Source: JANQEA01 sp964530075 (GTDB lineage Bacteria; Bipolaricaulota; Bipolaricaulia; UBA7950; UBA9294). From it: a DNA stretch of 15,458 bases. A program made the translations under genes and the position numbers. Shown piece by piece: positions 6,097 to 14,103 of this stretch. How positions within the stretch are numbered: the first letter of the stretch is position 1; each line of letters starts with the position of its first letter. Below the pieces are notes generated by a model. It did no database searches. It saw only the letters and a program-made list of their open reading frames with translations, and was not told the DNA's origin. Location: contig CAZGXU010000049.1 in the NCBI GenBank assembly GCA_964530075.1, forward strand, positions 1-15,458. Reading direction: 5' to 3'.

Positions 6097-7002
6097 CTAG
6101 CCGTTTCCGACGAATCCCCAGATCAGCGCGCCGACACCCGCGAGCAGGGCGACGATCGAGATGAAGAAGAGCGTGTCGATCTGGGACTGAACGTTGCTGT
6201 CCTCGAGCGCGGCCACGCGTGCATCGAGGTTGTCGATCTCGAGGGCGCGGCTGGAAGACCAATCCTGAAGCTGCACGTTGACCTGGTCCGACAGACCGGC
6301 GATCGCTTGATCGAACCCTTCCAGCTTGGCGCGGTTGTTGTCGACCCGAATCGCCAGGGCTGCCATCGCTCGTTCCAGATCGATGACCTTCTTCTTGAAG
6401 GTGCCGACGTCCTCGTCCTCGAGCGCCTTGAGGCGGGCGCTCAGGTCGCCGACCTGTCCCTGCAGCATCGAGATGTCGGCGACCGTGCTGTCGCGAAACG
6501 CACCGAAATCCGCCTTGTGCGCCGCGAAGGCGTCGGACATCGCGCCGAATTCATCGCGGAGTTTGGCAAGATCGGCGATGTCGCCATCGAGGAGGGCCTT
6601 CACCTCGTCGACGAACGCCGACAGCTCGGACAGCCCGGCTTCGAGCGCGACGACGCGGACCATCAGTTCCTGCTGGGTCTCGGTCAGCGCGTCGACATCC
6701 TCCCGGAGTCCGACGATCTTCCCCTCGGCCCCTTTGACCTCCACGGACAGGGCGGTCACGATGTCCTTGTAGTCCTCGATCCTCGCATCGAGATCGTCGA
6801 TGTCCGCCATGTTCCCCTTGATCTCGCTGATCAGCTCGCCCATCAGTTGCTGAAGGCCGCCGAACGTCGCCTCCATCGCTGAGAGCTCCTGCGCCAGTTG
6901 CTCCGAGACCGCCGGGGCGCCTTCTTCCTGGCCATAGCCCACGAACAGGAAAACAAGGAGCGACAAGGCGGTCACCGCCGTGACAGAAAGCGCTCTCTTC
7001 AT
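6097..7002 (-). CDS. Exported coiled-coil protein with C-terminal membrane anchor
   Basis: 301 residues, no family recognised. An N-terminal signal or anchor (MKRALSVTAVTALSLLVFLF, then VGYGQEEG) would direct it through the cytoplasmic membrane. Residues 33-272 have heptad-like spacing of Leu/Ile/Val/Met with many Asp, Glu, Ala and Lys, no cysteines and few aromatics, indicating a long coiled coil. LDAR(I/V) recurs at about 71 and 259. Residues 277-297 are a clear membrane segment (TLFFISIVALLAGVGALIWG) followed by a 4-residue tail. It could be an envelope spacer or fibre, comparable in layout but not evident homology to coiled-coil Omp-alpha-type proteins. The start is ATG 7002 with AAAGGAGG six bases upstream. 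Transcribed alone, divergently from the pyrophosphatase gene. Confidence 0.8.
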   Translation of the reverse strand: MKRALSVTAVTALSLLVFLFVGYGQEEGAPAVSEQLAQELSAMEATFGGLQQLMGELISEIKGNMADIDDLDARIEDYKDIVTALSVEVKGAEGKIVGLREDVDALTETQQELMVRVVALEAGLSELSAFVDEVKALLDGDIADLAKLRDEFGAMSDAFAAHKADFGAFRDSTVADISMLQGQVGDLSARLKALEDEDVGTFKKKVIDLERAMAALAIRVDNNRAKLEGFDQAIAGLSDQVNVQLQDWSSSRALEIDNLDARVAALEDSNVQSQIDTLFFISIVALLAGVGALIWGFVGNG

Positions 7003-7436
7003 CGTCGTCCTCCTTTGTAGGATTCCGTATGTTCGCTTGAGATTAGCGTTTGCGAGTGGGACCGGAGAGGACCGCTGCCGTATGCCCGTCGACCGTTTGT
7101 CAGTCACCGACTGGACACGTGTCTCGGCGATCTCCCGCGAAATCCGGTCGCCCGACGGGCGGGTCGTCGAGGGACGGGCGTTGAAACGAAAGGAAGTCCA
7201 CGATCCCTGAGATTCGCGGAACCGAACGGCTTCAGGGAACACGGCGCCGTCCCTAAGCTTCCCGCCCCGTTCTCCCGCCGGCGGACGCCGTCCGATCGCG
7301 CGCGGCGGATGCGACATTGGCCGTTAAAATCGAAGGTGGAGCACAGCGGGAACGGCCGGTCGTAAGCGAGGCCGATTTCCCGCATCTCGCCATCCGGGAA
7401 CTCCGATTGGGACTGAATCGACGACGGGCGGAGAGC
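7003..7436. other. Divergent intergenic region, no gene seen
   Basis: About 430 bases between the start of the coiled-coil gene and the pyrophosphatase promoter. Readings through it on either strand have no recognisable protein sequence and no Shine-Dalgarno. It holds GC-rich short inverted repeats, for example the 10-bp palindrome ACGGCGCCGT near 7241-7250. No strong -35/-10 pair was found for the minus-strand gene; that promoter must be here but is not resolved by eye. Confidence 0.6.
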
Positions 7437-7465
7437 TTGCGGCCCCAGAAGCGCCATGATACAAT
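7437..7465 (+). promoter_or_regulatory. Predicted promoter of the membrane pyrophosphatase gene
   Basis: TTGCGG (7437-7442), 17-base spacer, TACAAT (7460-7465). The -10 matches at 5/6 with ideal spacing; the -35 keeps TTG. The start of transcription would be near 7472, about 100 nt before the chosen start codon. Confidence 0.6.
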
Positions 7466-7471
7466 GCGGTC

Positions 7472-7571
7472 ATTCTCTCCCATGGGCCAAACGCCCAAGG
7501 AGAGGGCATTTACGGCTGGCTGGGCGGCAAACTACGATGAGACCGACTCGAAGAGGGGGCGTGTAGTCGAG
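7472..7571 (+). promoter_or_regulatory. Structured 5' leader of hppA, class unknown
   Basis: The predicted leader opens with a strong two-part hairpin: CTCTCC (7475-7480) with GGAGAG (7499-7504), and inside it TGGGC (7483-7487) with GCCCA (7493-7497) around the loop CAAAC. Further on, ACTAC (7531-7535) can pair with GTAGT (7563-7567), which would enclose the G-rich candidate Shine-Dalgarno at about 7552-7558. I do not recognise a known riboswitch class, and no U-rich terminator follows. In-frame codons from ATG 7482 continue into hppA, so part of it might instead be translated. Confidence 0.35.
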
Positions 7572-9770
7572 ATGAGTGCACTACTGATCATTCCCGCGGC
7601 CATATCGGTGCTCGCGTTGTTCGGCGCGTTCCTGTTCAACCGATCGGTTGTCCACAGGGCGCAGGGCACGGATCGGATGAAGGAGCTGCAGGGCTTCATC
7701 CGAAGGGGCGCGTTCACGTTCATGCTCGAAGAAGCGAGGGTCATGGGGATCACGATGCTGGTCATCGGCGCGGTCCTCTGGATCCTGTTCTATTGGGAGA
7801 TTGCGGTCGCGTTCTGGATCGGCTCCGTCCTATCGATGTCGGCGGGGTTCATCGGCATGAACGCGGCGACCCACGCCAACGCACGAACGACGCACGCGGC
7901 ACGGAAGTCGTTCAAGGAAGCGCTGAACGTCGCCTTCTCCGGCGGGAGCGTCATGGGCCTCTCCGTCGCCGGCCTGGCGGTGATCGGGCTCGTATTGGTC
8001 GTGGTCCTCTTCCGCAAATGGTACGCTCCCGAGGCGCTGCACATCGAGACACGCTACCTGTTCGGAATCCAGTCGCTCGGCATCAACCTCATCCGGGGCG
8101 CGCTGATCGTCAGCGCCTACTCGATGGGCGCGTCGCTCGTGGCGCTCTTCGACCGCGTCGGGGGCGGCATCTACACCAAGGCGGCCGACATGGCGGCCGA
8201 CATGGTCGGCAAGGTCGAGATGCACATCCCCGAGGACGATCCGCGGAACCCGGCGACGATCGCCGACAACGTCGGCGACAACGTCGGCGACGTCGGGGGG
8301 CTCGGTGCCGACCTGCTCGAGTCGTTCGTCGGCGCGATCATCTCCGTGATGGTCATGTTCCTCTACATCTGGGTCGGCCGCGGAAACGCGCCGCTCAAGC
8401 CGCTGCTCGACAAGCTGGCCCCGCTCGGCCTCGCGGGCCACTACTCCTGGTTCCTGGCTGCCCCGCTCGTCATCGTCGCAGGGGGCATCTTCTCGTGCCT
8501 GCTGGCGATCCTCTACATCCGGTTCAGTCGCCGGCAGGAAGGGATGCAGACCGTGCTGATGAACGGCACGCGGCTCGCGGCGATTCTGACCGCCGGGACG
8601 ACGTTCCTGTTCTGCTGGTTCACGCCGATCGGCATGAACGTCTTCTACTCGGTCATCCTCGGTCTGGTGGCCGGAATCGCGATCGGCTTCTTCTCCGAAT
8701 ACTACACGTCGCCGAGCTACGGGCCGACGCGGGAGCTGGCGAAGATGAACCAGTCCGGCCCAGCGGTCGGGGTCACCGAGGGAATGGCGCTCGGGATGCT
8801 GAGCACGTTCCTCCCCGTGCTGACGATCGCGGCGGCGACGATCGGCGCCTATCAGCTGGGGAACCTGCCGGGGGTAGCGTTTGCGGCGCTGGGGATGCTC
8901 TCCTTCGTCGCGATGACGGTTGCCGTCGACACGTACGGCCCGATCGCGGACAACGCCGGCGGCATCGCGACGATGTCCGAGCTTCCCCCCGACGTCCGCG
9001 AGCGGACCGACAAGCTCGATTCGATCGGGAACACGACCGCGGCGATTGGGAAGGGATTCGCGATCGGATCGGCGGCCTTTGCGGCGTTGGGGCTGATCGC
9101 CGCCTTCATGTGGTCCGCCATCGGGAGTGCGGATCTGGTTCTGCCCCCGCAGTTGCCGATCGTGGGACAGATCGGCGCTCAGTTCTCTCCGGACGGGGAG
9201 CCGATCCTCATGGGCGCCTTCGTCATCGCCGGCCTGATACTGGGAGCGATGGTCCCGTACGTCTTCTCCGCGCTTCTGATCCGTGGTGTGGGACGGACGG
9301 CCGACATTCTCGTCCAGGAGATTCGACGCCAGTTCAAGGAGAATCCGAAGCTCATCTCCGGCGAGGAGACCGCCGACTACCAGCGGTGCATCAGCATCAC
9401 GGCGCACGGCGGCCTGCGAAAGATGTTCCTTCCGGCGATGATCGCCGTCATCACACCGATCGTCTTCGGGCTGCTCTTCGGGCGCTATGCCCTTGGAGGA
9501 TTCCTCATCGGCGCGCTCCTGTCGGCGATCCAGCTCGCCATCTTCTGCGGCAACTCCGGCGGCGCGATGGACAACGCGAAGAAGTACATCGAAGAAGGGA
9601 ACTACGGCGGGAAGGGCTCCGAGGCGCACGACGCCGCGGTGACGGGGGACACGGTCGGCGACCCGCTCAAGGACACCGTCGGCCCGTCGCTCGACATCCT
9701 GATCAAACTGATGAGCGTCATCGCGCTCGTCTTCGCTTCGCTGTTCCCGTTGTATCCGGTGTTCCTGTAG
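7572..9770 (+). CDS. hppA: K+-dependent ion-pumping membrane pyrophosphatase, probably Na+-type
   Basis: Integral membrane enzyme that couples hydrolysis of pyrophosphate to outward pumping of Na+ and/or H+. 732 residues, about 15-16 hydrophobic segments, usual length. Substrate-site motifs: GGGIYTKAADMAADMVGKVE (197-216), EDDPRNPATIADNVGDNVGD (221-240), DTYGPIADNAGGIATM (453-468) and GDTVGDPLKDTVGPSLDILI (692-711). Ala490 in GNTTAAIGKG marks the K+-dependent subfamily; K+-independent enzymes have Lys there. D247-L-L-E250 matches the Asp243/Glu246 pair of the Thermotoga Na+-PPase, whereas plant H+-PPases have the Glu one turn later. GGLGADL replaces the common AGMGADL. The ATG at 7572 gives the family N-terminus; upstream in-frame residues look non-coding, though ATG 7482 is possible. 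Single-gene unit with promoter at 7437. Confidence 0.95.
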   Translation: MSALLIIPAAISVLALFGAFLFNRSVVHRAQGTDRMKELQGFIRRGAFTFMLEEARVMGITMLVIGAVLWILFYWEIAVAFWIGSVLSMSAGFIGMNAATHANARTTHAARKSFKEALNVAFSGGSVMGLSVAGLAVIGLVLVVVLFRKWYAPEALHIETRYLFGIQSLGINLIRGALIVSAYSMGASLVALFDRVGGGIYTKAADMAADMVGKVEMHIPEDDPRNPATIADNVGDNVGDVGGLGADLLESFVGAIISVMVMFLYIWVGRGNAPLKPLLDKLAPLGLAGHYSWFLAAPLVIVAGGIFSCLLAILYIRFSRRQEGMQTVLMNGTRLAAILTAGTTFLFCWFTPIGMNVFYSVILGLVAGIAIGFFSEYYTSPSYGPTRELAKMNQSGPAVGVTEGMALGMLSTFLPVLTIAAATIGAYQLGNLPGVAFAALGMLSFVAMTVAVDTYGPIADNAGGIATMSELPPDVRERTDKLDSIGNTTAAIGKGFAIGSAAFAALGLIAAFMWSAIGSADLVLPPQLPIVGQIGAQFSPDGEPILMGAFVIAGLILGAMVPYVFSALLIRGVGRTADILVQEIRRQFKENPKLISGEETADYQRCISITAHGGLRKMFLPAMIAVITPIVFGLLFGRYALGGFLIGALLSAIQLAIFCGNSGGAMDNAKKYIEEGNYGGKGSEAHDAAVTGDTVGDPLKDTVGPSLDILIKLMSVIALVFASLFPLYPVFL

Positions 9771-9774
9771 AGGA

Positions 9775-9794
9775 CCGGCGGCGGACAGCGCCGG
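9775..9794 (+). terminator. Short GC hairpin after hppA
   Basis: CCGGCG / CGCCGG, a 6-bp stem with an 8-base loop, 5 bases past the hppA stop and without a U-tract. At most a weak or factor-dependent terminator. No convincing promoter was found in the remaining 70 bases before the next gene, so read-through from hppA is possible. Confidence 0.25.
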
Positions 9795-9865
9795 CGCGTC
9801 GGACAGGAGGAACGGGGTCGGCTACGGTACGATCGGGGCGCGTTCCGGGGGACGGAGGTGCTGCG

Positions 9866-10405
9866 ATGGAGAACCCGTTCATCGTCGGAGAGCGGATCTA
9901 CCTGCGTCCGCTCGACGAGACCGACCTCGACCGCTGCCTCCGGTGGATCAACGATCCGGAGGTCCTCGTGACCCTCGGCCGGCGGCATCCGATGGGGCGC
10001 GCCGCCGAGCGGGAGTGGCTCCAGGAGCAGTACAAGAGCGAAGAGCAGCTGAACCTGGCGATCATCCTCAAGGACGGGGATCGGCACGTCGGCAACTGCG
10101 GGTTCAACGAGATCGACTACGTCGACCGGAGCGCCGTGTTCGGGATCCTCATCGGCGAGAAGGACGCGTGGGGGCACGGGTACGGGCCGGAAGCGGCGCA
10201 GCTGATCCTGAAGTACGGGTTCGAGGAGCTCGGTCTGCACCGGATCGGGCTCGACGTGTACTCGCACAACGCGCGCGCGCTTCGCGCCTACGAGAAGGCC
10301 GGGTTCGTCCGCGAGGGCACCCTGCGCGAGTCGTACTACCGAAACGGCGTCTACCACGACACGATCGTGATGTCGGTGTTGGAATCCGAGTGGAGGTCGT
10401 CGTGA
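9866..10405 (+). CDS. GNAT-family N-acetyltransferase, RimJ/RimL-like
   Basis: Transfers an acetyl group from acetyl-CoA to an amine. 179 residues, typical for the RimJ/RimL/SpeG branch. It starts with the branch hallmark ERIYLRPLDETDLDRCLRWI (9-28). The acetyl-CoA pyrophosphate loop is AWGHGYGPEAAQLIL (101-115). The C-terminal half, GLHRIGLDVYSHNARALRAY followed by EKAGFVREGTLRE, is highly characteristic. The substrate cannot be told: ribosomal protein N-terminus, polyamine or a small-molecule amine are all possible. ATG has a near-perfect Shine-Dalgarno GGAGGTG five bases upstream. First gene of a four-gene run: its stop overlaps the next start (GTGA), so coupling to the ABC transporter genes is likely. 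Confidence 0.9.
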   Translation: MENPFIVGERIYLRPLDETDLDRCLRWINDPEVLVTLGRRHPMGRAAEREWLQEQYKSEEQLNLAIILKDGDRHVGNCGFNEIDYVDRSAVFGILIGEKDAWGHGYGPEAAQLILKYGFEELGLHRIGLDVYSHNARALRAYEKAGFVREGTLRESYYRNGVYHDTIVMSVLESEWRSS

Positions 10406-10635
10406 AGTTCAGCTTCTGGAGCGACGAGGAGCGGTGGTTCGTCCCCCGGGCGTTCGGGCTCGGCTACTCGCTCAACCTCAAGTACGTGGCGAAGCGGCTC
10501 GGCTGGATCAAGGCGCGCGCCGTTCCGCCGACGGGCGACGAAGCGGCGGGGGAACCCCGGCCGCCCGATCGGGAGGACCGCGAGCAACGGCTGCGCGACC
10601 GGATCGAATCGTCGAAGTACGAGGACGACGGATGA
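10402..10635 (+). CDS. Small protein resembling DUF5808
   Basis: 77 residues with no signal or membrane segment. The N-terminal half, SDEERWFVPRAFGLGYSLNL, resembles the DUF5808 pattern (D-R-x-FVPKRFGIGWTINF) as I remember it; the C-terminal half is charged and Pro-rich, probably flexible. Function unknown. DUF5808 segments are often found near or fused to small membrane or transport proteins. It overlaps the GNAT gene by 4 nt (GTGA) and the ATPase gene by 4 nt (ATGA), and GGAGGT lies four bases before the GTG start, so it is surely translated with them. This supports a role with the exporter. Confidence 0.75.
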   Translation: MKFSFWSDEERWFVPRAFGLGYSLNLKYVAKRLGWIKARAVPPTGDEAAGEPRPPDREDREQRLRDRIESSKYEDDG

Positions 10636-11549
10636 TCGTCGCCGAGGGGTTGACGCGCCGGTTCGGCGACCTCGTCGCCGTCGATCGGCTCGACCTCGAG
10701 GTCCGGCAGGGGGAAGTGTTCGGCTTCCTCGGGCCGAACGGCGCGGGCAAGACGACGACGATCCGGATGCTCGCTGCGCTGATCGCCCCGACGAGCGGCG
10801 AGGCCACGGTCGCTGGCCAGAAGGTCGGGACGGCAAACCAGGAGATCCGTCGCCGCGTCGGCGTGTTGACCGAGACACCGGGGCTGTACAAGCGGCTCTC
10901 GGCGTACGATAACCTGGCGTTCTTCGCCAGACTGCACGGAGTGCGCGACGTCCCAGGCGCTGTCGAGCGCTATCTGAAGCTGTTCGATTTGTGGGATCGG
11001 CGACGAGATCTGGCCGGGACGTTCTCCAAGGGGATGCGCCAGAAGCTGGCGATCGCGCGGGCGCTCCTCCATGAGCCGGAGATCCTGTTCCTCGACGAAC
11101 CGACGGCGAGCCTCGACCCGGAATCGGCGAGGACCGTCCGGGAAACGATCGAGGAGCTCCGATCGGAAGAACGGACGATCTTCCTGTGCACGCACAACCT
11201 CGACGAGGCGGACCGGTTGTGCGACCGCGTCGCGCTGTTCAATACCCGACTGATCAAGGTGGGCGAGCCCGCCGCACTGCGCGAGGAGATGTACGGACGG
11301 CGAACGGTCGTTCATCTGACCGACCCGAGGCCTGGGATCGAGGACGCGTTGGATCTGCCGTTCGTCACCGGAATCGAGCGGATCGACGACAAGCTCATTG
11401 TGACGCTGCCCGACCCGGATCGGGAGAACCCGCTTCTCGTCAAACGGCTGGTCGAGCTGGGGGCGAGCATCCGGTATGTTAACGAACTGCGGATGTCGCT
11501 CGAGGACCTGTATCTCGATCTGATGGAGGACGACGATGCAACGGCTTAG
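10632..11549 (+). CDS. ABC-2 type transporter ATP-binding protein
   Basis: Cytoplasmic ATPase that powers the permease encoded next. 305 residues: nucleotide-binding domain 1-215, then a C-terminal domain of about 90 residues usual in DrrA/CcmA-like exporter ATPases. Walker A GPNGAGKTT (34-42); Q-loop region VLTETPGLYKRLS (78-90) with Glu81 where Gln is usual, as in many ABC-2 ATPases; signature FSKGMRQK (131-138) in place of LSGGQ; Walker B ILFLDEP with catalytic Glu156; H-loop His188 (CTHNLDEA). It overlaps the small upstream gene by 4 nt and the permease by 14 nt. Substrate unknown: drug, lipid, polysaccharide or lantibiotic-type exporters all use this type. Confidence 0.93.
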   Translation: MIVAEGLTRRFGDLVAVDRLDLEVRQGEVFGFLGPNGAGKTTTIRMLAALIAPTSGEATVAGQKVGTANQEIRRRVGVLTETPGLYKRLSAYDNLAFFARLHGVRDVPGAVERYLKLFDLWDRRRDLAGTFSKGMRQKLAIARALLHEPEILFLDEPTASLDPESARTVRETIEELRSEERTIFLCTHNLDEADRLCDRVALFNTRLIKVGEPAALREEMYGRRTVVHLTDPRPGIEDALDLPFVTGIERIDDKLIVTLPDPDRENPLLVKRLVELGASIRYVNELRMSLEDLYLDLMEDDDATA

Positions 11550-12252
11550 CGTGATCCTGATTAAGGAGTGGCGCGAATCGCTGCGAAACAAGATGGTCCT
11601 GTTCGGCGTGATCTTCCTCCCGCTGTTCCTCGTCGGATTCTCGGCCTACATGGTGATCCAGGCGGGAGGGACGGACAACCCGGTCGCGCAGATCGTCCTG
11701 TTTAACACGTCGTTGATGTACTTCCTGCTGCTGCCTGCGATCATCCCACTGGCGATCGCCGTCTACTCGATCGTTGGGGAGAAGGAACAGGCGACGCTCG
11801 AGCCGTTGCTCGCGACGCCGATCTCCGACTTGGAGCTCTTCCTCGGCAAGGCGCTGGCGAGCGTGATTCCCGCGTTGGCGGTGAACTGGATCAGCTTCGG
11901 CCTGTTCCTCGGCGTGACGCGGCTCTTCGTGGGGAGCGTGCCGCTGCAGACGCTGACCGCGCCGTGGATCGCGTCGATCTTCGGGCTGTCTCCGCTGCTG
12001 GCGCTGTTCTCGGTCGCGGTGACGATGCTCGTCTCGTCTCGATCGTCCGACGCGCGCGCCGCGTACCAGTTCTCGAGCTTCGCCATCCTGCCGGGAATCA
12101 TCCCGCTGATCGTCTACAGCAGCCGGAAGACGCTGGTCAACCTGACGCTGGTCGGCCTGGAAGGCGCGGTCCTGTTGGCGGCGAGCGCGGCCCTCCTCTT
12201 CTTCGCCATCCGCGTCTTCAGCCGTGAGCAGATCCTGACGCGCTGGAAGTAA
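11536..12252 (+). CDS. ABC-2 type transporter permease
   Basis: Membrane partner of the preceding ATPase. 238 residues with about six hydrophobic segments, near 22-42, 58-80, 108-128, 142-166, 182-196 and 204-225. The start is MQRLSVILIKEWRESLRNKM, the usual cytoplasmic coupling helix of ABC-2 permeases. Segment 76-95 (AVYSIVGEKEQATLEPLLAT) is the hallmark E-K-E-x-x-T-L-E-x-L-L motif of the ABC-2/NatB-like family. ATG has GGAGG six bases upstream and lies 14 nt inside the ATPase gene. One ATPase and one permease gene imply a homodimeric exporter. Last gene of the GNAT-led run. Confidence 0.92.
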   Translation: MQRLSVILIKEWRESLRNKMVLFGVIFLPLFLVGFSAYMVIQAGGTDNPVAQIVLFNTSLMYFLLLPAIIPLAIAVYSIVGEKEQATLEPLLATPISDLELFLGKALASVIPALAVNWISFGLFLGVTRLFVGSVPLQTLTAPWIASIFGLSPLLALFSVAVTMLVSSRSSDARAAYQFSSFAILPGIIPLIVYSSRKTLVNLTLVGLEGAVLLAASAALLFFAIRVFSREQILTRWK

Positions 12253-12278
12253 CGTCCGCGGCGCGCGCCCGCCCCATT

Positions 12279-12307
12279 TTCGGACCACCGGTCGGGAGCG
12301 ATATACT
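12279..12307 (+). promoter_or_regulatory. Predicted promoter of the hydrolase-rsmA unit
   Basis: TTCGGA (12279-12284), 17 bases, TATACT (12302-12307). The -10 matches at 5/6; the -35 is weak (3/6). It lies in the 96-base gap after the permease stop, about 40 bases before the hydrolase start. Confidence 0.45.
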
Positions 12308-12348
12308 TCGCTCGACCGTGCGGCTGAAACGCAGGAGACCGACCACGG

Positions 12349-14103
12349 ATGGGGGGATCGATGAACACGAAGCTACTGATCGGGCTGGCTGTCGCGCTCG
12401 GGTTGTTGCTTTTCGCGTTCCTGGGGACGCGGATCGAGACGGAGGAGCCGACGCTCAGCATCGACGGCCAACTGGTCGGCGGAGGGCACTTCGTCCTCCA
12501 AAGCGACGGGGTCGTCCTGCTGGAGGAGACCTACACGCTCTTCTTCCACCCGACGGACGGATACATGCTCCTGTCTCAGGGCACGCTGTCGGTACAGGGC
12601 CAAACGGTCAGCCTCTCCCAGCAGACGCAGTACGACACCCACTTCCTTCCGATCTTCTACCAGTTGGCGGCCGAGACGCCGTCGGGGACCCAGATCGTCT
12701 CCGCGCAGATGGGCGTGGCCGGGCTGACGATGGAGGTCCGCGTCGGGACGGCGCAGCAGAGCGCGACCGTGTCCGACACATCGAACCTGGCGCTGCTCGA
12801 CAACAACCTGATCGGCCAGTACGCCGTCCTGCTGCTGGCGATCCGTTCGGAGGCGCTCGATCGGGAGTTCACGGCGGCGATTCCGCAGGCCCTCCTCTCG
12901 CTTCCGGCGAGGGTCGAGGGTCCGAACTCGATCGCGTTCCGATCCGGTGGCGAGACCTTCGAGGGGAAGCGATTCGACCTTCATCTGGGCGACACGACGA
13001 TCGTGCTGATCGACTATGACGGCCGACTGGCGGGCCTGGTCAACCGGACGCAGAACACGATCGGATACGACGTCTCCCTCTTCCCCGAGGGGATCGAGGT
13101 CGAGCTCGGAGACGAGGAGGCGGCCGCCGAGGGTGTCGACGAGCGTGACGTCGCGTTCGCCAGCGACGGACTGACGCTGATGGGGACCCTCGCGCTCCCC
13201 GCGGAGGGCGCGGGCCCGTTTCCGGGGGCGCTGTTCCTCCAAGGGTCCGGCCCGGTCGACCGCAATGGGAACGCGCCGGGCCTTGAGATGGACGCGTACC
13301 GCCAGCTGGCGCACGCCCTGGCGCGGGCCGGGATCGCCTCGCTCCGTTTCGACAAGCGGGGCGTCGGCGAGAGCGAAGGGGACCTGAGCCTCGCCTCTCG
13401 AGCCGACCTGGTGAACGACGCTCGCGCCGCGCTCGAAGGGCTGCAGTCCCAGCCGGAGATCGATCCGGCCCGATGCATCCTGATCGGGCACAGCGAGGGG
13501 GCCTACCTCGCCCCGATCCTCGCCGTCGAGGACGAAACGGTCGCCGGGATCGTCCTTCTCGCTGGCGCCGCGCGTTCGCTCGATCTGATCACCCGATGGC
13601 AGGTCGAGACCCTCCTCCGGCAGCAGGGGGTCGAGGGTGACGCCCTCGACGCGGCGCTCGCCCAGCAGGACCAGTACACCGCGTTCGTCGAGACGTCGGA
13701 AGGAGGCTGGGGCGACTACACCGTGGAGCAGCTGCAGGAGGCGATGCCGTGGCTGACCGAGGAGGCGGCGATCCAGCTGAAGTCGAGCCCGCTGTCGCTC
13801 GAGTGGCTCCGCGAGTACTACGGCGACGATCCGGCCGACACCCTCCGCGCCGTCGACGTGCCCGGGCTCATCGTCAACGGCGAGAAGGACGCGCAGGTCC
13901 CCTCCTCGGAGGCCGCGCTGCTCGAGGAAATCCTCCGGGAGGGCGGGAACGAGGACGTGACCGCGATCGTCCTGCCGGACTTGAATCACCTCCTCAGGCA
14001 TCACCCGGAGGAGCCGAACCTCATCTATCGGCACCTCGACGAGCCGGTCGACCCGCGCGTGATCGACGCGGTCACCGAATGGGCGGCCGAGCGGCTCCTG
14101 TGA
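12349..14103 (+). CDS. Exported alpha/beta hydrolase (serine esterase/peptidase-like)
   Basis: 584 residues. Signal peptide or N-anchor at 5-26 (MNTKLLIGLAVALGLLLFAF), then a 230-residue beta-rich domain I do not recognise, then an alpha/beta-hydrolase domain (about 265-584). The nucleophile elbow is GHSEG with Ser382; likely triad partners are Asp514 (NGEKDAQVP) and His547 (LPDLNHLLRH). FLQGSGPVDRNGN (296-308) and LRFDKRGVGESEG (332-344) are hallmarks of the bacterial S33/Hydrolase_4-like group of esterases and peptidases. It acts outside the cytoplasmic membrane, substrate unknown. Start choice: ATG 12349 has AGGAG eleven bases upstream; ATG 12361 (MNTKLL) is equally possible, with a GGGGGGA patch close to it. 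Its stop overlaps the rsmA start by 4 nt. Confidence 0.88.
   Translation: MGGSMNTKLLIGLAVALGLLLFAFLGTRIETEEPTLSIDGQLVGGGHFVLQSDGVVLLEETYTLFFHPTDGYMLLSQGTLSVQGQTVSLSQQTQYDTHFLPIFYQLAAETPSGTQIVSAQMGVAGLTMEVRVGTAQQSATVSDTSNLALLDNNLIGQYAVLLLAIRSEALDREFTAAIPQALLSLPARVEGPNSIAFRSGGETFEGKRFDLHLGDTTIVLIDYDGRLAGLVNRTQNTIGYDVSLFPEGIEVELGDEEAAAEGVDERDVAFASDGLTLMGTLALPAEGAGPFPGALFLQGSGPVDRNGNAPGLEMDAYRQLAHALARAGIASLRFDKRGVGESEGDLSLASRADLVNDARAALEGLQSQPEIDPARCILIGHSEGAYLAPILAVEDETVAGIVLLAGAARSLDLITRWQVETLLRQQGVEGDALDAALAQQDQYTAFVETSEGGWGDYTVEQLQEAMPWLTEEAAIQLKSSPLSLEWLREYYGDDPADTLRAVDVPGLIVNGEKDAQVPSSEAALLEEILREGGNEDVTAIVLPDLNHLLRHHPEEPNLIYRHLDEPVDPRVIDAVTEWAAERLL

Noticed and set aside
7003..7317. N-terminal extension of the coiled-coil gene
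   Set aside because: Sequence is Arg-rich and non-protein-like; ATG 7002 has a strong Shine-Dalgarno and begins a proper signal peptide.
7317..7571. N-terminal extension of hppA
   Set aside because: It would start upstream of a good promoter, has no Shine-Dalgarno, and family members begin at the hydrophobic segment encoded from 7572.
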